A DNA stretch of 64,000 bases from Cryptomeria japonica (GCF_030272615.1 NC_081415.1:230910803-230974802); one strand, 5' to 3'. Counted from the stretch's first letter, positions 11,401-21,851 are shown. Program-made: numbers and translations. Notes: generated from the sequence alone by a model not told the origin.

Positions 11401-11501
11401 AATGAGGGTTTGGTATAGTTAGGTTTCAAAAATTCATCTAAAGCTTCATCTAACTCATAATCATCACAAATATGAACATCTTGCAAATAAAAATCTGACA
11501 T
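8490..11501 (-). pseudogene. Element F polyprotein: aspartic protease plus G-patch-like segment, one in-frame TGA
   Basis: The minus-strand frame from the ATG at 11499-11501 (MSDFYLQDV) to the stop at 8490 is about 1,003 codons, interrupted only by a TGA at 9225-9227 that probably replaces CGA. The first ~400 residues are acidic and low in complexity. Three spaced VQGG/VQGA repeats lie near residues 390-440. A conserved pre-protease block (ISLWDLIQTS) precedes a retroviral-type aspartic protease with LVDNGSGLNV (about residue 598) and LLLGRPWIHSM. DNG at the active site is usual in plant gypsy relatives. After the TGA, a G-patch-like segment (GYHGNGCGTHEQGMEVPLE) lies near residue 860. No gag, RT, RNase H or integrase motif is present. 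The open frame extends upstream into the LTR to 11762, but that part is the LTR and primer-binding site, so I chose 11501. Confidence 0.85.
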
Positions 11502-11651
11502 TTTGAAATTGCATAAAATTTTAAACACACAATGCAAAGAAACACACTTTTTTTTTTTTCTTTTTTTCTTTTTAATGAAAATGAAATGAAAAAACACTAA
11601 ATCTAGATCTAGATCTAACAAATGCAATGCAAGAGGAAGCAATAATAGATT

Positions 11652-11667
11652 CACGTCAGGTTCACCA
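11652..11667 (-). promoter_or_regulatory. Element F primer-binding site
   Basis: On the minus strand, TGGTGAACCTGACGTG lies three bases (TTT) inside the 5' LTR. Element G has the same site with one difference at 58233-58248, also after TTT. Position and the leading TGG fit a tRNA primer-binding site. I do not assign the tRNA. Confidence 0.8.
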
Positions 11668-11670
11668 AAA

Positions 11671-13332
11671 TGTGTGGGAGAAAAAGTGACACTAAGCAAA
11701 CATGCCCTAATCTCACTTTCAACCACACACTTGTGGAATACGAAAGAGCCTAGAGGTTTCACACAATTGGCTACTTCTTCTTGTGAAAGAGAGAGCCATG
11801 GGCTACCTATTAGGATTTCTATTCCTTTGTTGTAATTGAAAGATGAAATGATGCAAGTTCAATCCCTAACCCCAAAGTGCAAGTATGAACTAATAACAAG
11901 ATTGCAGAATTGAACTTAAACAATGGAAAGCTGTAAACACAAGGACTAGATAAGAATGCAAATGTGTACTCGGAGTTAAAATCTGACTGAAAATGTTCGG
12001 GACGGGAGCGCGGGCGCCACTGTCCTGATTCTGCCCCTGAAACTGCTCCGGAAACTGCTATTTTGCAAAGTTGTCAAAAACGCTGAAAACTGCTATCAGA
12101 AGGACCAGGGCACCCAGCACCCCTGTCTCAGGGACCAGGGCGCCCAGCGCCCCTGTCCTGGCAGGACCAGGGCGCCCCACGCCCCTGTCCTGGTCTTTTG
12201 CTCTGAGATTTGGTGTGTTGTTTGGTCTCCGTCTGCTTCTTCCGGATCTGTAACTTACGGCGTCGTCCGAGTCCCGAAACCTGCACTTATATCTGAAAAG
12301 GTGTTTGGGCAGCTATATAGGGTTTTGCCTTAGTCAAACCCCCACTTCGGTGATTTCCACCTCCACGAATAGCCAAGTTGTATTGTAAAATGTATTGTGT
12401 GTGCAGACCTAGTGTGTGTGCAAGGTCCTTAAATGCAAGAAAGCAAACTAGAGCAACCTAGAAAGTAAACCCTAATTGCTTATAAATGATAATGTAAATG
12501 CTCTAAATCAAGATGCAAAGTGATCTAAAGCATGAATAAAGGATATATTGAAGCTTATGCAAAGACATGAAAACAACATGAAATCATACCCAACCCTCAA
12601 GGGAGGAGTACAAGCCAATCTTCAGTCGGTAATCTCCTATTGTTCTTCAATGTCTTCCAAGCCCTAAATGGATGAATGAAATTGATAAATGCTTGATAGA
12701 AGGATGTTGAATGTTGTTTAAGTCTTCAAAGATCTGCTCTTTCGCTGCATAGAAGGTCCCTCAAAACCAAAAATCCCATCCTTTCAAATGAAGAAAGAGA
12801 GCTCTTATGTATGAAACCCTAGGTCTTAATTTCAACTTTAGGCCGACTTAGAGATTGAATCTCCCACCAATTTCTTGGGGTTAAGATTTATTTTATGATT
12901 GGATCGCACTCCTAAAATTTTGGGAAAAATGTCTGGGACCATGTTGCACTCCGGGCGCCATGGTCCCGACAACTTTTCACCAAATTTTCAGGATTGTCGA
13001 ATATGATGATTTTAGAGAGAATCCCGAAGTTATAGGTGATTTCGAGATGTTTTGACCCCCGAAATCAAGGCCCCAAGTTCAAAATAGGACCTAATTAGGG
13101 TTTTTGATTAAATGATGTATAGGAGGAATAAAATGAAAAGGGCACACTTTAATGAAAGGGCCCAACTTTATGATATGGGAGATGATAAAATAGAACCTTA
13201 GACCTAATTAATTTAATTAATTAAGTGCTAAAGGGGAAATGTAATGCAAAATGCAAAATGCGCCAAGGCGGGTGCTAAACTAGGTGTGAAATTGTACCAC
13301 CCTAGCAAGTGCGTACAATTTACGACGCTACA
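11671..13332 (-). repeat. Element F 5' LTR (right copy)
   Basis: This 1,662-bp LTR is the partner of 5094-6752. As the 5' LTR in minus orientation it should hold the active promoter: a TATA-like CTATATAG lies at about 12313-12320, with the hairpin array (12101-12195) downstream of it in the presumed transcribed leader. The GGACC...GGTCC module is at 12936-12966. The CTTCT target duplication follows at 13333-13337. Confidence 0.93.
12101..12195. repeat. GC-rich tandem hairpin repeats in F 5' LTR
   Basis: Three copies of the ~30-bp GGACCAGGGCGCCC-type unit start near 12101, 12131 and 12163, matching 5521-5612 in the other LTR. The second unit is closest to the perfect palindrome found in the G LTR at 57189-57215. 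Confidence 0.8.
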
Positions 13333-13337
13333 CTTCT

Positions 13338-13500
13338 GGACTCTGGATGGCCTATTGGCTTTGTGGGGCTTTTTCCAGTTTTCTTTGGTTTTCTACTGGG
13401 TTTTCGTTGGCTTGTCCTCTTTTGTTTCTTGTCATTTTGCTGTTTAAGTTCTGCTTGTAAAGGGTTTTGGGGCCCCTTCAAAACCTGATTTTACCTTAAT
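13338..13500 (+). other. ORFX copy 1 / LINE 3' tail, displaced by element F
   Basis: When F and one CTTCT are removed in thought, this continues the sequence after the ORFX stop. It starts with GGATGGCCTATTGGCTTTGT, which resembles GGATGGCCTTTGTGG after ORFX copy 2 (about 37986). It is T-rich and ends near 13500 with CCTTAATCAAAAA, like the A-rich 3' end of a LINE. Confidence 0.55.
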
Positions 13501-13900
13501 CAAAAACTTAGGAGACCATTTAATATATTTAAACATTGATTTTTTGACATTCCAATATTCCTTTTCTAAAACCCTAGATTTCATATTACGATTATTGAAT
13601 AAAATCACAAAGAGGCCTTTTTGAATAGTTCTAGAGAATGAGACAGATAAACCAATATTTTTACTCCACGCATTTGCTATCCAAATATGAAAATACCTCC
13701 TTGAAGGTATATTATCTTTGTCAAGTGTCATAAAGAAAATAACAAGTTCTTTTAACCTAGATTTCTCCTTATTAACCACTTCTAACATGTCATCATTAGG
13801 AAATATTTTTAAGGTATTGTGTAGATGAAAAATACACTTAACAGTTTCTCCAGCAACTTGTCCACCTCCTTTAGTATCTCCATACTCTTTCTCTTAGAAT
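13490..13900 (-). pseudogene. DUF4283-like relic (LINE ORF1 type), fragment
   Basis: The minus-strand frame reads KGLFVILFNN...VLEKEYWNV...KYIKWSPKF. This resembles the core of DUF4283, a domain common in plant LINE ORF1 and zinc-knuckle proteins (phenylalanine-rich strand, then LEKGPW and W.P.F). The N-terminal part continues weakly to about 13900, with a stop. No zinc knuckle is seen. The C-terminal end runs into the tail of the LINE/ORFX element, which appears to have inserted here. The call rests on pattern recognition over ~60 residues, so it is tentative. Confidence 0.45.
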
Positions 13901-14639
13901 AAAAACCTGATATCATTTGAAAGTGACTCTCTTATGTACTTTAAGAGAATAAGAATAGAGCATGAGAAGGATGAGTGAGTTACTATGCTCATTAAATCCA
14001 CCACTTTATTCATTAATTCTATTTTCCATTGAACCCTCCACCCCAAGCCCCCCAAGCACATTGCATGGGCCCCAAACTAAGACCAAATTACCACATACAC
14101 AAATAAATTGAATGCAATATTCAAGTGAACTAAAGGAAACAATACTCCAAGCACCACTAGAAGGGAGACCATAAACCAAGTGGTAATGGAAAATCATATT
14201 ATTAGCTTCCATTACACTAGAGATATCTCACCTCCAACCCAAAAATATCAATGGTATTCATTTCAGCTAAAATAATCTAATAGAAAAACTATTCACTAGA
14301 TCTAAGCTTCAAACCTCAATTTTCAATTGTATCATACAATGGCCAAATTAAGTGAAAAAAATATAAATATGAATTTTTTGGATACTCCAAACTAAATGGT
14401 GATATTATATTTGCAACAAAATTATACAAAATTAACCTACAATACAAAGCTACAATAAAATTCCCCAATAGTGATGTCCAATTTGCACCAAGTGCACTCA
14501 ATAAAAGCTCAATCCTAGTTATCTCCAAGATCTAAGAAGGAGCTTGTAGATTTGAATATTTTATATGGTGTTACAAACACCAATAGACTCAAGCCTCTAG
14601 GATCACCTATGAAACCAAAAGATGTCTTCCACAAGAGAG
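13901..14639. other. AT-rich stretch without recognisable feature
   Basis: I see no coding frame, repeat pair or element end that I can support. Short minus-strand open stretches (14006-14212, 14316-14528) have no recognisable motif. Confidence 0.5.
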
Positions 14640-15160
14640 TGTCAAGAGGAAAAAATTTATTGGTGTAATTATTTATTCATTTTGGATATTATTACACCTT
14701 ACTTAAGTTTACTTAGAAAATACATTTCATAGTAATTTTGGTATGAGACACTTGGGTGTTTGTGCCACATTGGGATAGTGTGTGTAGGAGAATTTCCACC
14801 TTTTATAGTGTGATCTTGTTACTACTTTATCATATCCACTTATTGTGGAGTGATAATTCCACCTTCGGTGGGTGATCCACCTCATGTGGAATATTTTATT
14901 GTTTCTTTTACCTACCACACCTCTTTCCTACCTACCCTTGTTTCTTATTGAGCCACATGTCATGTTTGTGTGATCTCATATCCATATAGCCTTGCCTTTA
15001 TAAGCAGACTCATCTACATTGTATATAATTGATTGATGATCCAGTTGATCAGTATTTTCATCTTGATAGAATATAGTTTATTCCTATCATCTATTTTGTT
15101 CTCTCTTATTTGTCCTTTCCATTGCCTCTATATCTTGGAAAAATCTCACAAAATTGTTTA
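14640..15160 (+). repeat. LTR-like relic with TATA-type promoter
   Basis: The stretch has short palindromic blocks (CCACCTTCGGTGGGTGATCC, about 14861-14880), then CCTTGCCTTTATAAGCAGAC (14991-15010) with a TATA-like core, and a T/C-rich leader. This is how plant LTR promoters look. I could not find both ends or a target duplication. Confidence 0.4.
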
Positions 15161-15714
15161 ATTATGGGTACAATAATTAGATTGAATTGGATACTACATA
15201 AAAAAATATACATAAGGTGTCTTACTTATATAGGAAATGTTTATAGGTAATGACACTACAAAAAACTTGAGAGATGAATTGATCCACAAGGCAATCATTT
15301 AATATTAATATGAATCTAAGTTAACCTAGATTCAATTGATTAATCTATATGGATTACAATGATTATAATGAATTATTATTAAAAAAACATAAAACCCTAG
15401 ATGCAACCCTAGGTGAGGATTAGATTAGATCATGACAACTTTCATCATATCCTATGAAACAACGTGACCTATAACTAGCTTATTATAAATACCAAAAATC
15501 ACTCCTAAGTTTAACTTAAATTAATAAAGTAATAAGGGACATAAGTAATTAGCGATTGATTAATTAATTACTAAATTAATTTCCTAATTACTTCAACACC
15601 CCCCCTCAAGATCAAATTAAGTGGAATTAAAAACCTAATGATGAATGAAATGATGGATGTGTCAATAGGTGATTGGATGGGTCCTAATTGCAATTATTGA
15701 TGAGGTACCATATA
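15161..15714. other. AT-rich spacer, possible copia LTR end
   Basis: No gene is seen. Near 15593-15610 the text ACTTCAACACCCCCCCTCAA resembles the C-rich motif near the end of copia LTRs, but no primer-binding site follows. The rest is AT-rich, with ATTAATTAATTA runs around 15560. Confidence 0.4.
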
Positions 15715-15719
15715 CAAAC

Positions 15720-17032
15720 TGTAGACATCTAAAAATGGTCAACGCTTGTGGAGTCATACTTTAACATTTGTGCATTGCCTTATTTTAGGGTTCTTGCATC
15801 GCATTAACATTTCTTCTATGTTGCGCACTTGGTCTTTATCATTTGCGAGCATTGAGTCCTTCTTCTGCATTCCTCATTTTTCTCACTTTCGAATTAGGTC
15901 TTGTCGATAGCAATCTTCAGTCATGATTTTGGTCCATCTTATCCTATCGCATCATGGTGCATGCTCATTTATCATCATCTTGGACATCGTCAATCCTAAT
16001 CGATGATAGAATTAGGGTTTTTGTCCTCTTGTCAATCTCATCATTTTGTGATTGATTCGTCATTGATCCCTATCCTTGTCAATCTTGTCATTTTGCGATC
16101 AATTTGTCATCGATCCTTGTCCTTGTCAATCTCGTCATTTTGCGATCGATTTGTCATCGATCCTTGTCCTTGTCAATCTCATCATTTTGCGATTGATTTG
16201 TCATCGATCCTTGTCTTTTTCAATCATGTCAATTTGGATCAATTAGTCATTGTTCCTTGTCAATTGGCGCCTATCAATTTGATCTCCTTGTCAATCTTGG
16301 TCAATTTGTCATTGATTTTTGTCAACCAATCTCAATCATTTATCAACATTGGTCCTTTGTCAATCAGAATCATGATCGAACCTACATTAATTTCTAGGGT
16401 TTTATGATTTGTTCATTTAATCCTTTTCTTATTCTTTGTGTGTTAAATAAATCTATTTATTTAGTCCTAGGTCTCTTTCATGAATTAATTAATGGATGAA
16501 AACCTATTAATTAATTCACCTAATTTCTATTTCATCTTTTTCTTCAATTTTCTAATTTGCTAATTTCTCCTAATTCCTAATTTCTAATTTCTATTTCTAT
16601 TTCAATTTTGTCATAATTTGTCATGCATTTTGCATAGCAACTTGTCATAATTTGTGCATAATTTGTCATTCTTGATTTGAATTTCCTTTCAAATCTCTTC
16701 ATGCTAATCTTGTCCTCTCTCCAATTTGTCTATAAATTGGATGATTTTCTTCAATCAAAAAAAAATCAACCACGCTTCTAGTATCCTTATGCTACAATTT
16801 TCATCTTGACAATCTTGCTTGTTTTTCATACTTGCATTTTGCACTTGTAGGTGAGATCCACAAACAAAATAATTTGAAGGAGAAAGAAGGACAATGGAGG
16901 TCAATTGAAAGAGACATTGGTGATGGATTTTCATTTATTTTGAATGTCTTGTTTTCAATTCTTCTATTGATTGTAATTAGGATTTATTTCATTGCAATTT
17001 GGATTTGAGGTTAATCAATTTCCTGATCTACA
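15720..17032 (+). mobile_element. Solo LTR (1,313 bp) with 5-bp target duplication
   Basis: It begins TGTAGACATC and ends GATCTACA. It is flanked by CAAAC at 15715-15719 and 17033-17037. No interior region is present, so it is best read as a solo LTR left by LTR-LTR recombination. A TATA-like TCTATAAATTGG lies at about 16729-16740 with a T-rich leader after it. A 47-bp minisatellite occupies 16022-16240. The TGTAG start resembles gypsy LTRs elsewhere in the window. Confidence 0.8.
16022..16240 (+). repeat. 47-bp minisatellite inside the solo LTR
   Basis: The block GTCAATCT...TCATTTTGCGAT...TCATCGATCCTTGTCC repeats with period 47: GTCAATCT occurs at 16031, 16078, 16125 and 16172. There are about 4.5 copies, and more divergent relatives continue to about 16350. 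Because 47 is not a multiple of three, the open frame across it (16003-16407) is an accident of repetition. Confidence 0.85.
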
Positions 17033-17139
17033 CAAACAAATTAAATCTTTTATGACTAAAGAAAAGGAGAAAACCACATGAGAAAAATATATTGTCCAAA
17101 AGAGAGAAATGAAATAAATGCATTAGTGAAAGAAGGATA

Positions 17140-18380
17140 TGTTACACACCCAAAGACTAAGAGGGGGGGTGAATCTTAAATCTTATCACCAACAATGAAA
17201 GATAAAACAATGAACACTATGCACAAGAGAACACCATATTTACGTGGAAAACCGAAACAAGGAAAAACCATGATGATATTAAACTAACAATATACAAAAA
17301 AGATTACATAATTTATTTTAGGAACTATACCAAGGAATTTCACTACTCCTAGAAGGACTTGTAGGTTGAGACTCACTTCCTTAGGACAAGATACAAAGAA
17401 CCTGGTAGGGAGACTCACCATCTTCAACCAAGCTACATGAATATATGAATCAAGATGAATAATCCTTCATCGTGCTGCCTCCAACAATATCCAAGCATGA
17501 AGATGCTCTTAAATCTCTGTCTAAAATGACCAATTTCATAAACATTCACCACATACTTTCTCTACCCCAACTTCTCATCACATACTTTGTAATTGATATG
17601 ATCGTGTAAGCACTTTGATCCACACACTCATGACACACATCCATACTTATTTTTATCTTTTATTGTATCATCCTCTATATCATAGAACATTAATTAGATC
17701 AGCCAAAATAGAGGACAAATATGAGTCCTATCAAAGTGGCCACCAAACATAATTGTTGTGAAAGAGGTCCAATCCAAGAGATAGAGAGGTCCTAAAAAAT
17801 TATATCACATCTTTCTAAGTGGCCTCAAGCATAACACATGCTAGAACACATCTTCCAAAGATGGCAACAAGGTAACATGTAGATAAACCATGTAGCACAT
17901 AAATAGTTAGCCCAAAAACATATCTTTCAATTGAATTAACTCAATATAGATCATCACAAGACAAATTAGGATCCAAGAACAACTTATCAAAATCTCCAAA
18001 GCTAGCATAGATCCCTAAGGACATAACACAAGCAAGTTAAAAACCTTTGGTGGCCAAACCATGGCAATTGCCTTACAAACCTAACATCAGATGTAATACA
18101 ACATCAAATAGATCATTTAGTACATGTAGAGAACATAAGGATGCTCCTTGAACATCCCACAACATTCCCAAACATATATTTTGTGCTATGTCCTAAGATC
18201 CCTAAGGACATAGCACAAGCAAGTAAAAAACCTTTGGTGGCCAAACCATGGCAATTACCTTAAAAAGATAACATCAGATATATTACAACATCAAATAGAT
18301 CATTTAGTACATGTAGAGAATATAAGGATGCTCCTTGAACATCCCACAACATTCCCAAACATATATTTCTTGCTATCACA
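17140..18380 (-). repeat. Minus-strand copia-type LTR relic (family L)
   Basis: Read on the minus strand it starts TGTGATAGCAAGAAATATAT at 18380 and ends GTGTAACA at 17140. The C-rich motif ATTCACCCCCCCTCTTAG lies about 30 bases from that end, as in the copia LTRs here, and a complement of TTTTTCC...TTTCCACGT lies further in. No primer-binding site or polypurine tract is recognisable on either side, and no target duplication. Related sequence occurs at 18448-19200 and 41372-41975. Confidence 0.5.
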
Positions 18381-18384
18381 TAAA
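18011..18384. repeat. 187-bp tandem duplication with a perfect 14-bp palindrome
   Basis: ATCCCTAAGGACAT starts at 18011 and again at 18198, and the following ~185 bases match closely. At the junction, TTGTGCTATGTCCT (18181-18194) and AGGACATAGCACAA (18205-18218) form a perfect inverted repeat around a 10-base loop. Confidence 0.85.
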
Positions 18385-18447
18385 AACACATTGGTACAAC
18401 AAAAACAAATAAAAAGCACTTCATTTTGAAAGGCCAAAAATACACCA

Positions 18448-19200
18448 GACTCTAAGAGGGTGTTAAATCAACATGTACCAAACTCATCCATCCAATAAGA
18501 CAATCATTCATTCATTAGCTCATAAAACATTAAATTCAATTTTATAAAAATAAAGAAATGATTAGAACATTCACCACATAAAGACACCAATATTTTTACA
18601 TGGAAAACCCAAGGAGGGAAAAAGCATGGTGATAGTAAACTCACAACATATGAAACAAGTATTGCAATGTCTATTTTAAGCACACTACCAAGGAAGCTCA
18701 CTACCACCTAGACTTGCAGGCTAAGGTGCACTGCTCTAGGGCAAGATACAAGAACTTGCAGACTGAAGAACAGTTCTTTAAGGAAAGATAGAATATCACA
18801 TTTATCACAACATAACAATGAGCAACATTTCATGAACTGCGATAGAAGAAACATATCAAATGCATAGATTGTAGTCCTCCATGAAGGTCAAATTTGAATC
18901 AGTCACACTAAATTCATGCACTTTATTAGCAAATATTTACACATTATTTTTTATCAGTTGTCACTACTGATTCCTCAAATCATTTTCCCCTTATATATAT
19001 CCTTCCTAGTAACTAGAACATCTATAAGGTCAGCATAATGGGACCCAATAAGTGAAACATGTGACAAGGCATAGGTTGGACCTAAAATATAATACATCAC
19101 AAAGATAGGTTGTGGATCAACCCAAAACAAAGTCAGTCTCAACAAAAAGATAACATGCCTCCTAAACATGATCCAACACCTATTCTCCATTTGTCTCTAG
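18448..19200 (-). repeat. Second, decayed copy of LTR family L
   Basis: From ACTCTAAGAGGGTG (18450) onward the order of blocks follows 17155 onward: the GTGGAAAAC/GGAAAAACC-like block, the TACCAAGGAA...CACTAC block and AGGACAAGATACAAGAAC. It is in the same orientation as 17140-18380 but much more diverged. The far end is not clear. Confidence 0.4.
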
Positions 19201-20022
19201 AACTAGTTGACCATAGAAAGTTTTTGTACAAGTAGTAGATCACTGATTTAACAAACAATGTATAGAATTGATAGGTTGTATAGTAACAATAAGCAATAAC
19301 GCATTCACCAACTCACCAATAGACCTAAAATTATTTTCATATGTCCAAGACACTATTATTACCATGCCTCTTAAGCTATACTATCATATATGTCAATGTA
19401 GGAGAATGTAGGGCATTCTTCTATATGACCTAAAAATGTTCTATCAAACTGGCATTGAAGGATCAAACATACATAGCTTTTTCTATAGAAAATAAAATCA
19501 ATTAAAAAATTGATAGTATGCAAAAAATTCATCACCAAACCAAATTCTGCATCCACACAATAGAATGATGTACTATAGTGGAATGCAGAGAAAATTACTA
19601 ACCCTTAGTCATAAAGAAATTCACTAGTTTGACATAGTAATTTTCTTCAAACTCCTAGTCATGATGTTGAACTATGACAACATCACGACAACTCCCAAAC
19701 ATGTAAAATATAACCAAAAGAATCTCCATTATCAACATAAAATATGACATAAGAGATTACACATACTATGAACTTTGGACCAATATTTTGTCCCCTTATA
19801 GCCTCCTAATTGACTTTTGCATCAATGATCAACTTGCCAAAACATCTTCCAACATACTATCATTTAAAATATCCATACTACTATTGGCAATATGGATGAA
19901 CCGATTATGTGTTGCATTGATTTTTTGTCATTGATGTCAACACTAGCTATTATGGCTAGTTACCGACAGACATGTTCTGGTTACCGATAGAAGATCTTGT
20001 GTTACTGACAGAAGAGACTATT
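19201..20022. other. Unassigned repeat-like sequence left of copia B
   Basis: No gene is seen. The segment 19882-20022 contains TTGTCATTGATGTCAAC and several TACCGA motifs also found in the copia A and B LTRs. It may be an older LTR fragment or the true start of the B LTR. Confidence 0.4.
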
Positions 20023-20395
20023 TGTTGGATACTTCCGGCATGTTTGGATCAATGGAGTATGTTTGACTTTATGTGTTACATGCTTCTAGAGCATGTTTTG
20101 GTTAGTTGGTATTGACTTGGTAATCGGATGCCATCACACACTCTTGTGAACCCTTACCAGAATGGGTTTAAGGTTTAATCGACAAAGCTTTCACTGATAA
20201 ATCCCAGTAGAATGAATAAGTGATGTTGGTACAACTTCTAGATGGATTTCAAGATGTTGAAGATGTTCTTTGATCGTACCTCAACTGATTGAAGACATTG
20301 CTTTAGCGTGGTGGACCCAGATTAGGTCTGGTACCTATCTAGGTTATGGACCGGTATCATGTTAACATGTTCTCTACTCGTTACCGAGATGATTT
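20023..20395 (+). repeat. Copia B 5' LTR, left part
   Basis: It starts TGTTGGATACTTCCGGCATG and stops at the GATTT target site of copia A. It contains scattered TACCGA/ACCGGT motifs, as do the A LTRs. Confidence 0.65.
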
Positions 20396-21850
20396 TGTTG
20401 GCATTATGTGAACCGGTATGAGGACATGATGACATTGTATGTTGTCATTGATGTCAATATACTGAAGAAGAGAGAACCGGTATGTTACCAAGAACCGATA
20501 TATGTGAAAACCGGTATAACATTGTGAAGCGGTGTGTTTGTTCAAGGTGAACCGACATGTGGATATGGGAACCGGTACATGGAAGCTTTGTATGACTACC
20601 AATTGGTAATCTCAACTTCAGGGTTTTCGGTTGAAGTACTTCAAGCCTGTGTGATTCAACCGGTAACTTTCTATGATGAGTTAGCATTGTAACAAAGAAC
20701 AGATCGTGTTGTCATGTCAGCCTTGTGCGCGTGAAGGATCTTGCATGAAGGAGATTGTTCCTTTCTACCTTGGGAATGTGCGAAGTTTGTAAATGGTGAA
20801 AATGCGTGATGGGTTATCAACCGCCATGAAAGCGGTGGAAAACAAATGATGGAGAATGTCTTGAGATCAGTTCAAGGTTGTTGCATTTAATGCAATGTGC
20901 TCAACGGTCAAGATTGAACCGTTTGAATTACTTAACCTAATAGGTTTAGGGTTTATGCTACCAACCTATCTGTTTCCTATAAGGTTGATGTTGTGTTTCT
21001 TTTTGAGTTTGTTGGCAAAATTTGTGTGTGTGTATCCAAGTGAAGAGATACATGATTCTTTCCAGACCAGAGGAGAGAAGTGATACCTGCAGAGTGTAAG
21101 TGCAGAAGGTGAAGAGGAGCTAAAGTGGATCTGCATTAGCATTGAGTGCTATTACTAGATCATTGTAATACCTTTTGATCTCTAACCACTTCAACAGTTG
21201 GGAAATCCCTTAACAGGGTAGCTTTAACCGGCTTACTATAAATCCTTTGACAGGGTGACTCAAAACCATTGAGTACTTGAAATCCTATAGCAAGGTAACC
21301 TTTAACAGAGTTTAACCCTTAATCGAGTATTCTAGCCATCCCTAATAAGATCGGTTCCTAACATAACCTATTGTATCAGTCTTTAACTGGACAAGGTTCC
21401 TAACAAAGCAGACTTCTAAAGAGTTCAAAAATAGCTTGTGGGTATTCATCCCCACCGTGGTTTTTCCCAGTTGGGTTTCCACGTGAAAAATCTATGTGTC
21501 ATGTGTGGTGTTATTCATGTGATGGTTTAAGTGATTTGTGTCTGAAGGTAAATCATGTTGATCTAGCTGTTTATATATTTTTGATGATAGATTACCTATT
21601 CATTCACTAGGGTGAAATGGAAATGAAGCATTAGATTGTATGAAAAGATAAGTGTCAACCAGTTTATGCTTGTCTCAGTTATTCTGGGTTTTGCCGGTTG
21701 TACTCTATTTAAGACCAGTGTTACTGTTTGTCTGCCAAAGCACAGTGTCTGCTGACAAACCGGTTTTAGGAATGTGTTTTTGTCTGTATTGATTCACCCC
21801 CCCCCCTCTCAGTATTGGTTTTCTATTATCTGTTCATCATTGAGTTATCA
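20396..21850 (+). repeat. Copia A 5' LTR
   Basis: It is 1,455 bp. ACCGGT occurs at 20412, 20476, 20510, 20571, 20659 and 21759, mostly in the first 270 bases, with many one-base variants. A C-rich ATTCACCCCCCCCC...CTCTCAGT motif lies about 60 bases before the end. The 3' LTR copy is similar but visibly diverged. Confidence 0.93.
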
Positions 21851-21851
21851 A

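Larger units (their letters stand above)
5094..13332 (-). mobile_element. Element F: complete non-autonomous Ty3-gypsy-like LTR retrotransposon
   Basis: Two long direct LTRs (5094-6752 and 11671-13332) bound a 4.9-kb interior. A perfect 5-bp target duplication CTTCT lies at 5089-5093 and 13333-13337, which proves a single transposition event. LTR ends are TG...CA. On the minus strand the right LTR is the 5' LTR, followed by a primer-binding site next to it, a ~1,000-codon ORF with protease and G-patch-like segments, about 1.7 kb of non-coding DNA, a polypurine tract and the 3' LTR. No RT, RNase H or integrase motif appears in any frame. The insertion splits ORFX copy 1 from its 3' tail. The LTRs differ at roughly 35 sites by eye, so F is fairly young. 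Confidence 0.92.

Noticed and set aside
16022-16240. Regular 47-bp repeats as a CRISPR array
   Set aside because: The repeats are contiguous and degenerate with no unique spacers, and the context is a plant LTR.
16003-16407. 134-codon open frame in the solo LTR
   Set aside because: It is a by-product of the 47-bp minisatellite; the unit length changes the frame at each copy.
19882-20022. Start of the copia B LTR at 19882
   Set aside because: It resembles the A LTR start, but the remaining 3' LTR piece aligns from about 20032 and not with this segment; left as uncertain.
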